A stretch of 5,831 bases of DNA, taken from positions 1 through 5,831 of the forward strand of contig JANSXJ010000238.1 of NCBI GenBank assembly GCA_024743015.1. The letters are read 5' to 3'. Origin of the DNA: Hyphomonas sp. (GTDB lineage: Bacteria; Pseudomonadota; Alphaproteobacteria; Caulobacterales; Hyphomonadaceae). The translations under genes and the position numbers were made by a program. This document shows, piece by piece, positions 1 through 5,446 of the stretch; positions within the stretch are counted from its first letter, which is position 1, and the number at the start of each line of letters is the position of its first letter. The notes under the pieces were generated by a model. It worked only from the letters and a program-made list of their open reading frames with translations. It ran no database searches and had not been told where the DNA came from.

Positions 1-1311
1 AATACGTTCATGGAAGTCGCGAAGATGCGCGCGGCACGCCTGATCTGGGCTAAGCTTGTCAGTGAGGAATTCGCGCCGAAAAATCCAAAGTCGACATCGC
101 TGCGAACTCATTGCCAGACATCGGGTTGGTCCCTGACAGCGCAGGATGTCTACAACAATGTCATCCGCACCTGCCTCGAAGCGATTGCCGCAGCGGGCGG
201 GCAGACGCAAAGCCTCCACACCAATTCATTTGATGAAGCACTCGCGCTCCCGACTGACTTCTCGGCCCGAATTGCGCGCAACACACAGCTCTTCCTGCAG
301 CAAGAGGCTGGAGCCGCGCAAACCATCGATCCCTGGGGCGGATCTTATTATGTGGAACGCCTCACCCACGATCTCGCTGCCCGCGCGCTCGAGCATATCG
401 CAGAAGTCGAGAAGCTCGGCGGCATGCGCAAGGCCATCGAGGAAGGCATCCCTAAACTGCGCATTGAAGAGGCGGCGGCGAACACTCAGGCGCGGATCGA
501 TAGCGGCGAGCAGACTGTCGTCGGCGTGAACAAATTTCTACTGGATGAAGATGAAGAAGTCCCCGTTCTAAAAGTCGACAATGCAACCGTCCGCCGGATG
601 CAGCTCGACAAGCTGGCGCGACTGAAATCTGATCGCGACCAGGCCGAAGTTGATGCAAAGCTCGACGCGATTGCGACGGCAGCCGCGGGGACCGACGGCA
701 ACCTGCTGGCGCTCGCCGTTGATGCAGCGAGAGCGAAAGCCACGGTTGGCGAAATCTCTGAAGCCGTCGAACGCAGCCAGGGACGCCACAAAGCCGTAAT
801 CCGCTCGATCAAAGGCGTTTATGGCGCCGGCGTGAAGACGACGGAACGCGCCAAGGAAGCTGTGGGCCTGTCCGAAGTGTTTGTCGCAAAGCATGGTCGC
901 CGCCCAAAAATCTATATCGCAAAAATGGGTCAGGATGGCCACGACCGCGGTCAGAATGTGGTGGCCTCAGCACTCATGGATCTCGGCTGGGATGTTGAGA
1001 TTGGTCCGCTCTTCCAGACACCCGAAGAAGCGGCAAAAGATGCGCGCGCAGCAGGAGTTGATATTGTTGCCGCCTCGTCTCTCGCGGCAGGCCATTTGAC
1101 CCTGGTGCCCGAACTGAAACGCGCACTCGGCAATGAAGGCGCTGCGGCGACAAAGATCATGGTAGGCGGCGTCATCCCGCCGCAGGATTTCGATGCCCTC
1201 TATGCTGCGGGTGCTGTCGCCATCTTCCCGCCCGGCAGCGTCATCGCCGATTGCGCTGTGGCGATGCTGGAAGCGCTTGGCGATGATGATGGGGTTCAAG
1301 CCGCAGAATGA
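1..1311 (+). CDS. scpA: Methylmalonyl-CoA mutase, C-terminal part (5' end outside window)
   Basis: Adenosylcobalamin-dependent isomerase that interconverts (R)-methylmalonyl-CoA and succinyl-CoA in the cytoplasm, the last step of propionyl-CoA catabolism. The frame is open to base 1, so the first visible ATG (base 10) is internal. About 436 residues remain of a family usually near 700. The end of the TIM-barrel domain is visible (HCQTSGWSLT, TQSLHTNSFDEALALPTDFS, DPWGGSYYVE), then a linker (ARIDSGEQTVVGVNKF), then the B12-binding domain. That domain has KMGQDGHDRG, whose His (bases 940-942) is the expected lower axial cobalt ligand, with Lys (922-924) and Asp (934-936) of the same motif; SLAAGH and GGVIPPQDF follow. 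The QDGHDRG and SLHTN forms fit methylmalonyl-CoA mutase and not ethylmalonyl-CoA mutase, where I recall LDGHSNG. Near the end FPPGS replaces the usual FGPGT. The stop overlaps the next start as ATGA. Active-site residues upstream of the window cannot be judged. Confidence 0.95.
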   Translation, partial: NTFMEVAKMRAARLIWAKLVSEEFAPKNPKSTSLRTHCQTSGWSLTAQDVYNNVIRTCLEAIAAAGGQTQSLHTNSFDEALALPTDFSARIARNTQLFLQQEAGAAQTIDPWGGSYYVERLTHDLAARALEHIAEVEKLGGMRKAIEEGIPKLRIEEAAANTQARIDSGEQTVVGVNKFLLDEDEEVPVLKVDNATVRRMQLDKLARLKSDRDQAEVDAKLDAIATAAAGTDGNLLALAVDAARAKATVGEISEAVERSQGRHKAVIRSIKGVYGAGVKTTERAKEAVGLSEVFVAKHGRRPKIYIAKMGQDGHDRGQNVVASALMDLGWDVEIGPLFQTPEEAAKDARAAGVDIVAASSLAAGHLTLVPELKRALGNEGAAATKIMVGGVIPPQDFDALYAAGAVAIFPPGSVIADCAVAMLEALGDDDGVQAAE

Positions 1312-1919
1312 CGCGTGCAGCGTCCAATGCCGGCTATGCCAACGAAGTCGACGCGCTGTTCGAGCGCTATGAATCACGAGATCCAGCGGGCATTCATAAG
1401 CCGTGGGTTCACTTGTTTCCGTCAGCACCCGCGCGCATTCTGGATATCGGAGCCGGAACCGGACGCGATGCTGCATGGTTTGCGTCCCTTGGACACTCCG
1501 TTCTAGCCGTTGAGCCGACAGATGAATTGAGAGAGCGCGCTGCGGTTCTGCACCCTGAACCCGAGATTGAATGGTTGGATGATCTCCTGCCTTCAATACC
1601 ACGTGTGATGGCGCGCGGAGAGACCTATGACCTCATCCTGATGCACGCGGTCTGGATGCACCTGACGCAAGACGAGCGCGCTGTTGGTATGGCCAATCTC
1701 TCCAAACTTCTCTCGACGGGTGGCCGGATCGCGATGAGTCAACGCCATGGCCCTGTTCCCAAGGGAAGGCGTATGTTCGATGTCTCCGGCGAAGAAACCA
1801 TCGCCCTCGCAGCGCAATACGGCCTCAGCAATCTGCTGAATGAGCGGGCAGAATCCATCCAGGCAGAAAACCGCGCCAATAAGATTGAATGGACAAAACT
1901 CGTCTTCGAAAAAACCTGA
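1308..1919 (+). CDS. Class I SAM-dependent methyltransferase, substrate unknown
   Basis: A 203-residue protein with the Rossmann-type SAM-binding fold. Motif I is ILDIGAGTGRDA (residues 44-55). The acidic residue ending strand 2, which normally binds the SAM ribose, is Glu69 in VLAVEP. A motif II-like YDLILMHAVWMHL spans 107-119 and a motif III-like LLSTGGRIAM spans 134-143. No substrate-recognition domain is visible, so the acceptor could be a small molecule, protein or RNA. The ATG overlaps the mutase stop (ATGA), and the only purine tract upstream (GGGG at 1291-1294) lies about 13 bases away, so translation probably depends on termination-reinitiation from the mutase. That ties its expression to propionate catabolism, but a functional link is inference. 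The frame is intact and the length is normal for a compact methyltransferase. Confidence 0.85.
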   Translation: MTRAASNAGYANEVDALFERYESRDPAGIHKPWVHLFPSAPARILDIGAGTGRDAAWFASLGHSVLAVEPTDELRERAAVLHPEPEIEWLDDLLPSIPRVMARGETYDLILMHAVWMHLTQDERAVGMANLSKLLSTGGRIAMSQRHGPVPKGRRMFDVSGEETIALAAQYGLSNLLNERAESIQAENRANKIEWTKLVFEKT

Positions 1920-1977
1920 CACGAGGTGAGGCTTTTCAAGCGACCGGTTACGGTCCATCCTTTCGGATAAAGAACTC

Positions 1978-1983
1978 GGAGGG
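1978..1983 (+). promoter_or_regulatory. Shine-Dalgarno site of the amidase gene
   Basis: GGAGGG lies directly before two consecutive in-frame ATGs at 1985 and 1988. Measured from GGAGG, the spacer is 2 bases to the first ATG and 5 to the second, which favours 1988. It also argues against the in-frame ATG at 1889, which lies inside the methyltransferase gene and has no such site. Confidence 0.75.
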
Positions 1984-1987
1984 AATG

Positions 1988-3421
1988 ATGGACGATTATG
2001 CAAGCCACGATGCGCTTGGACTGGCCGAGCTGGTACGCAAGGGCGAAGTTAGCGCTAAAGAGCTTCTGAACGAAGCTGTCACCCGCGCAGAACAAGCACA
2101 AGCCGAGCTGAACTGTTTCTCGAACATATTCGCGTCGTACGCAGAAAAGCAGATCGCGGATGGCCTGCCAGACGGCCCATTCACCGGAGTGCCCATGGCG
2201 GCGAAAGATCTCGGATTTGAGATCAAAGGTCTGCCGATCACCAATGGCTCTCTGGCGTTCAAAGGCAACATCGCGCCGCATGACAGCGTCATGTGCGAGC
2301 GCCACAAGGCGGCGGGGTTCACGCTATTTGGCCAAACCACCAGCCCTGAATTTGGCCTGACCACAACAACGGAAAGCTCGCTCTATGGGCAGACGCAAAA
2401 CCCGTGGGACACAACGCGCACATCAGGCGGTTCGTCCGGCGGGGCAAGCGCAACCGTCGCTGCCGGGGTCATTCCTCTCGCCCATGCGAGCGATGGCGGC
2501 GGGTCCATCCGAATTCCCGCTGGCTGCACGGGCCTGTTCGGGATGAAGCCATCGCGCGGACGCACACCCATGGGGCCGATGACAACCGAAGGCTGGAACG
2601 GTCAATCGACGCATCACGCCGTCTCGCGCAGCGTTCGAGACAATGCTGCCCTTCTGGATGTCACGCATGGCCGAGAGATCGGATCGCGCTATGACGCGCC
2701 CGCCGAAACACGATCCTATCTGAGCGCGCTGGATAAAGACCCTAAATCGCTCAAGATCGCGCTATGGGATACGGCGCCAAACGGCACCAAACCGGATTCT
2801 GATGCCGCCGCCGGCCTCGCGGCGACAGCGAAACTGCTGGAAGATCTGGGTCATAAGATTGAAATCGCTGGACCGGAATTTGATGGAGAAGCCCTGGGCA
2901 AGGGCTTGATGGCAACTGTATCGGCGGCGATCGCGATGGTCATGGAAGCCCGCGGCGAAGCGCTCGGGCGCTCTATGGGCCCAGACGACATGGAACCCGT
3001 CACGGCACGCTTCGTCGAGATCGGCAACTCGATGCCAATGAAAGAATTGATGAAAGCGACCCAGTCATCGATCACGGCTGGCCTGATCTATGACCGCTTC
3101 CTGGTCGAAGGCGGCTATGACATGATCCTGTCGCCGACCACGTCACGCGTCCCGGACAAGTTGGGCGTCCTTTCGCTCGCGCCGGAGAGTATGGAAGGCT
3201 ATACGGAGGCAGTGACATCATTTGCCGCCTGGTGCGCGATATCGAACCAGGCCGGGTCACCGGCAATGTCGGTACCCCTGCACTGGACGGCTGAGAACCT
3301 GCCAATCGGTATGATGTTCGGTGCGCGTTGTGGTCAGGAATGGGAGCTGTATCAACTCGCCGGACAACTGGAACGCGCCGCACCCTGGGCGCATCGTCGT
3401 CCGCCTGTCTGGGTGGGCTAA
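1988..3421 (+). CDS. Amidase-signature family hydrolase, NylA-like
   Basis: A 477-residue serine amidase, probably cytoplasmic since no signal peptide is seen. It should hydrolyse an amide, though the substrate cannot be read from sequence. The triad is complete: Lys73 in GVPMAAKDL (codon 2204-2206), the cis-Ser149 in TSGGSSGGAS (codon 2432-2434) and nucleophile Ser173 in GGGSIRIPAG (codon 2504-2506). The 24-residue spacing of the two serines is the family standard. The start region (LAELVRKGEVSAKELL) and C-terminus (LERAAPWAHRRP) resemble, from memory, 6-aminohexanoate cyclic-dimer hydrolase NylA. That points to a stand-alone amidase, not GatA of the tRNA amidotransferase, and no gatB or gatC is adjacent. 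DGGGS stands where many relatives have D(T/A)GGS or DAAGS. The ATG at 1985 is an alternative start. A 68-base gap separates it from the methyltransferase, so it may have its own promoter, though I cannot identify one. Confidence 0.88.
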   Translation: MDDYASHDALGLAELVRKGEVSAKELLNEAVTRAEQAQAELNCFSNIFASYAEKQIADGLPDGPFTGVPMAAKDLGFEIKGLPITNGSLAFKGNIAPHDSVMCERHKAAGFTLFGQTTSPEFGLTTTTESSLYGQTQNPWDTTRTSGGSSGGASATVAAGVIPLAHASDGGGSIRIPAGCTGLFGMKPSRGRTPMGPMTTEGWNGQSTHHAVSRSVRDNAALLDVTHGREIGSRYDAPAETRSYLSALDKDPKSLKIALWDTAPNGTKPDSDAAAGLAATAKLLEDLGHKIEIAGPEFDGEALGKGLMATVSAAIAMVMEARGEALGRSMGPDDMEPVTARFVEIGNSMPMKELMKATQSSITAGLIYDRFLVEGGYDMILSPTTSRVPDKLGVLSLAPESMEGYTEAVTSFAAWCAISNQAGSPAMSVPLHWTAENLPIGMMFGARCGQEWELYQLAGQLERAAPWAHRRPPVWVG

Positions 3422-3430
3422 GATACGACG

Positions 3431-3826
3431 ATGAGCACGCTTCAAACACACATGGGCGGATGTCACTGCAGAGCCGTTCGATTTGAAGTTGACCTGCCTC
3501 CCGCATTCGAGGTCGAGGACTGCAACTGCTCGATCTGCGCAATGAGCGGAAACATTCATGTCATCGTTCCCTCATCCAGGTTTCGGCTTTTGAGAGGCGC
3601 TGAGAACCTGAGCGAGTACACGTTCAATACTGGCGGTGCGAAACACCGTTTTTGCAAGACGTGTGGGATTAAAAGCTTCTACGTCCCGCGCTCCAACCAG
3701 GACGGGTATGCCGTGACGTGGCGATGTCTCGACGAATGGATGGACCTTGATGTCACCATCAACAAGTTCGACGGCCAGAATTGGGAAGCCAACGCAGCAG
3801 CGTTGGCACACAAATCCCAGGACTAG
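3431..3826 (+). CDS. GFA family (CENP-V/GFA domain) zinc protein
   Basis: A 131-residue single-domain protein of the GFA family, named for glutathione-dependent formaldehyde-activating enzyme; most members have no proven activity. The zinc-binding cysteines are all present: GGCHC (Cys11, Cys13), CNCSIC (Cys31, Cys33, Cys36) and FCKTCG (Cys75, Cys78). The family's typical GGCHCxAVRFEV opening and GIKSFYVPRS stretch are also visible. It starts 9 bases after the amidase stop with no clear ribosome-binding site, so it is probably co-translated with that gene. An alternative ATG at residue 8 (base 3452) would leave almost nothing before the first Cys pair. No formaldehyde or glutathione pathway gene is visible nearby, so a generic family name is safest. 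Its stop codon lies within the CTAG shared with the facing gene. Confidence 0.87.
   Translation: MSTLQTHMGGCHCRAVRFEVDLPPAFEVEDCNCSICAMSGNIHVIVPSSRFRLLRGAENLSEYTFNTGGAKHRFCKTCGIKSFYVPRSNQDGYAVTWRCLDEWMDLDVTINKFDGQNWEANAAALAHKSQD
3823..3826. other. CTAG overlap giving both stop codons of convergent genes
   Basis: On the plus strand TAG at 3824-3826 ends the GFA gene. On the minus strand the complement of 3823-3825 reads TAG and ends the periplasmic sensor-like gene. The genes converge tail to tail with a 4-base overlap, so no intergenic terminator can lie between them. Confidence 0.92.
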
Positions 3827-4338
3827 TCGCTAGGTCGAGGCGGCGGCGGACCGCGGCGTCCGTCTTCAGGACCTCCGCGTCGTCGACTTCGGCGATTGAG
3901 ATCTTCCAGGATGGCGCGGCGCTGCTCAGCTGTCAGCGTTCCAAATTGCTCGGCCAGGACATCCTGCATTTGCGCCCGCATGGCCGCGTCCGCTTCGCGT
4001 AATTTTTGAAAACTCTCGCGCACCGCATCTGCATCATACGTTTCAGCCGCAAGCAGTCTTGCCAGTCGCTGGCGCGCATCCCGAACAGCAATCCGTTGCT
4101 CGCGCGATTCAACAAAGGCCTGCCGAAACGCCCGGCGGACGATTTGTCTCTGATCGTCCGGCAAGGATCGTTCGATACCTCGAATCAAAGCCTGTTCACT
4201 GCCTCCAGGTCCGCCTGGGGGTGGCCCTGCCTTACGCTGTCCGAGGCCTCCACCGATCAGCACGCCAATAAGGAGCGCATTCACAATCAGTGAAACGACG
4301 AGCCAGATCGGCAACTTGGATGTCTTTGCGTCACTCAT
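3823..4338 (-). CDS. Membrane-anchored periplasmic sensor-like protein (Spy/CpxP/ZraP/CnrX type)
   Basis: A 171-residue protein with a short charged N-terminus, one hydrophobic segment (about residues 11-33, IWLVVSLIVN onward) and a soluble part expected in the periplasm. After a Pro/Gly-rich linker (38-47) comes an Arg/Glu/Gln-rich, all-helical region (about 48-150) with LTxxQ-like elements, SLPDDQRQ near 58 and TLTAEQRRA near 134, as in the Spy/CpxP/ZraP and 'periplasmic heavy-metal sensor' families. The tail is basic and proline-rich (SRRRGG, RRGPPPPRP). There is no His or Cys and hardly any internal Met (120, 124), so metal binding like that of CnrX or ZraP is not supported; sensing envelope stress or misfolded protein is an alternative. 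GGAG at 4345-4348 lies 6 bases before the ATG, and the start is 3 bases after the preceding stop. It is the last gene of the sigma operon and is inferred to modulate the anti-sigma protein. Confidence 0.75.
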   Translation of the reverse strand: MSDAKTSKLPIWLVVSLIVNALLIGVLIGGGLGQRKAGPPPGGPGGSEQALIRGIERSLPDDQRQIVRRAFRQAFVESREQRIAVRDARQRLARLLAAETYDADAVRESFQKLREADAAMRAQMQDVLAEQFGTLTAEQRRAILEDLNRRSRRRGGPEDGRRGPPPPRPSD

Positions 4339-4341
4339 CCC

Positions 4342-4800
4342 CTACTCCAGGCTGATCCATGCGTCGCCGCTATCGAAGCCAAAGGCCGAATAATAGGCGC
4401 TGTCGGCCTGATCATAGCCAATACCCGTCGAGGCGTAAGCATAGCCACCGACGAGGCCCATCGCCAGACTTGCAAGCGCTGCACCAGCCGGCCAGCGCAC
4501 ACCTTGCGGAAACATCAGTGCAGCGAGTCCCGAAAGCAAACCAGTGCGCGATTGCGGTACGCTTGGGGCTGCCGCCAAAATCGATTCCGTGAGCGCTGCA
4601 GAAGGTTCGGGGACGTCCTCAAGGCTCAGCACTGCATCGACCGCCCGTGCCTCGGTTAGCGCCTGGCTGTAAGCGCCAGGGTCTGCGCTCAGCAAAGCAC
4701 GCGCTGCGTCGCGTTCATCTTCAGGCCAGCCCATCGGCTCAGCGCCATAGGCTGCAATCAGTTCCAAGAGGCGTTCATGGGTCATTCCAGTCACCGTCAT
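4342..4800 (-). CDS. Putative transmembrane anti-sigma factor
   Basis: A 152-residue protein encoded directly after the ECF sigma gene, which is the main reason for the call. The N-terminal half (about 1-85) is acidic, helical and expected in the cytoplasm: LLELIAAYGAEPMGWPEDER followed by ARALLSADPGAYSQAL. This YGA...WP..ER pattern I recall from proteins in this position in alphaproteobacteria. One hydrophobic segment (about 104-122, WPAGAALASLAMGLVGGYAY) gives a short Tyr/Asp-rich outer tail (about 123-152). There is no zinc anti-sigma HxxxCxxC motif; the protein has no Cys at all. The ATG at 4800 is preferred because GGAAGGGGA lies 6 bases upstream. A TTG at 4806 would overlap the sigma stop and add two residues. 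Function as an anti-sigma is inferred from position and topology, not from a recognised catalytic or metal motif. Confidence 0.68.
   Translation of the reverse strand: MTVTGMTHERLLELIAAYGAEPMGWPEDERDAARALLSADPGAYSQALTEARAVDAVLSLEDVPEPSAALTESILAAAPSVPQSRTGLLSGLAALMFPQGVRWPAGAALASLAMGLVGGYAYASTGIGYDQADSAYYSAFGFDSGDAWISLE
4345..4348 (-). promoter_or_regulatory. Ribosome-binding site of the periplasmic sensor-like gene
   Basis: The minus strand reads GGAG, then TAGGGG, then the ATG at 4338, a 6-base spacer. The site lies within the last codons of the anti-sigma gene, consistent with coupled translation. Confidence 0.65.
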
Positions 4801-4802
4801 TC

Positions 4803-5348
4803 TCAATCCCCTTCCATCTGCGCGCTCAAGCTCGCTCTCAGCGACCTTCGGGCACGCGCCAACAGACTCTCCAATGCACGGACACCAACATCCATCGCGG
4901 CGGCCGCTTCAATATTGCTCATTCCTTCCAAGGCACAGAGGGTCAGGGCTTCACGCTGGCGCTCTGGCAATGCTGCAATCTTCTCAGCAATTCCTTCTAC
5001 ACCCTGGCGCGATGCCAACGCCTCTTCGGGGCGGAGCGCAGTGTCGACGCGCTCGGGCAGTTCATCCATCAGGACCGGTTTCTTTTTCCGCAATCGATCG
5101 CGGCAGAGATTCAGGGCAACCGTGCACGCCCAGGTCGAGAATTTGGCCTTGGGTTGCCAGTCTGGCAATTGCTTCCAGGCTCGTAGAAATGTCTCTTGGG
5201 TCACGTCTTCGGCCTCAGCCTGGTCCTGGAGCATGCGATAGGCAACGCGAAAGACAATCGGCATATTTCGATTGACCAGAGCCGCTTGCGCTGCTCTGTC
5301 GCCACCCGCGGCGCGGGCGATCTGGTCGCTTTCTCCGATCCCTGACAC
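4803..5348 (-). CDS. ECF-type RNA polymerase sigma factor
   Basis: A 181-residue group 4 sigma factor containing only regions 2 and 4, as is normal for the ECF class. Region 2 covers about 22-90: FRVAYRML, then region 2.2 AEAEDVTQETFLRAW (44-58), then the -10-binding part FSTWACTVALNLCRDRLRK (70-88). A linker (about 90-120) leads to region 4 at about 122-172, with ALPERQREALTL and the -35-binding helix-turn-helix NIEAAAAMDVGVRALESLLARARRSLR, split here only for description. The start is GTG at 5348: the frame has a stop (TAG) four codons upstream, and the next in-frame ATG (residue 29) would remove the start of region 2. The ribosome site is weak (TAGG, 8 bases before GTG). It leads a tight three-gene module with the anti-sigma and periplasmic genes, so it is probably held inactive at the membrane until an envelope signal arrives; the target regulon is unknown. 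Confidence 0.92.
   Translation of the reverse strand: MSGIGESDQIARAAGGDRAAQAALVNRNMPIVFRVAYRMLQDQAEAEDVTQETFLRAWKQLPDWQPKAKFSTWACTVALNLCRDRLRKKKPVLMDELPERVDTALRPEEALASRQGVEGIAEKIAALPERQREALTLCALEGMSNIEAAAAMDVGVRALESLLARARRSLRASLSAQMEGD
4807..4815 (-). promoter_or_regulatory. Ribosome-binding site deciding the anti-sigma start
   Basis: The minus strand reads GGAAGGGGA followed by 6 bases and the ATG at 4800. The TTG at 4806 directly abuts this tract and is therefore a poor start. The site overlaps the final sigma-factor codons, so the two genes are probably translationally coupled. Confidence 0.7.
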
Positions 5349-5446
5349 GCAGATAACCTAACGGATTCCCCGGCAAGTGCGAGTGGGAGGAGGTCTCGCA
5401 CTTGCCCAGGGATTTCATGGCGGATGAGTAAGCCCGCCTCCGTATG
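5349..5446 (-). other. Intergenic region between EF-hand gene and sigma operon
   Basis: A 98-base gap that holds the stem-loop and must contain any separate sigma-operon promoter. GGAGG on the minus strand near 5437-5441 lies just after the EF-hand stop and could pair with the CCUCC of the loop, giving an alternative RNA fold. I cannot assign a confident -35/-10 pair. If no promoter exists here, the sigma operon is transcribed from upstream of the EF-hand gene. Confidence 0.5.
5372..5406 (-). promoter_or_regulatory. Perfect 12-bp stem-loop with CCUCCUCCC loop
   Basis: GGCAAGTGCGAG at 5372-5383 and its exact reverse complement CTCGCACTTGCC at 5395-5406 flank an 11-base loop. On the minus strand, the coding direction here, the loop reads ACCTCCTCCCA. 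It starts 40 bases after the EF-hand stop, and its downstream base lies 23 bases before the sigma start. No U-run follows, so it is not a classical intrinsic terminator. CCUCCUCCC in a hairpin loop is the hallmark of the stress-induced CcsR ('cuckoo') RNAs of Rhodobacter and relatives, and it equals the anti-Shine-Dalgarno core. It may be a 3'-UTR small RNA, a leader element of the sigma operon, or a U-less terminator; the structure is certain, the role is not. Confidence 0.7.

Noticed and set aside
967..1602. Minus-strand open frame of 211 codons opposite the mutase and methyltransferase
   Set aside because: It has no recognisable motif and lies antisense to well-supported coding sequence with intact B12- and SAM-binding motifs.
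1942..1955. Small hairpin GACCG-GTTA-CGGTC between methyltransferase and amidase
   Set aside because: A 5-bp stem without a U-run is expected by chance in GC-rich DNA and is too weak to call a terminator.
1889..1987. ATG at 1889 as the amidase start, adding about 33 residues
   Set aside because: It lies inside the methyltransferase gene and has no ribosome site. The extra N-terminus does not resemble amidase sequence, while GGAGGG lies just before the ATGs at 1985/1988.
5345..5369. ECF-like promoter GGGAAT ... CGTGTC on the minus strand before the sigma gene
   Set aside because: The would-be -10 element overlaps the GTG start codon, so transcription would begin inside the gene, and no usable downstream start retains region 2.
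5355..5376. Housekeeping-type promoter TTGCCG ... TTATCT on the minus strand
   Set aside because: The spacer is only about 14 bases and the match is partial; a leaderless GTG transcript would also be required.
5417..5431. Tiny plus-strand ORF (ATG GCG GAT GAG TAA) after the GGGAGGAGG of the hairpin loop
   Set aside because: It is four codons long and more than 20 bases from the purine tract, too far for a Shine-Dalgarno role.
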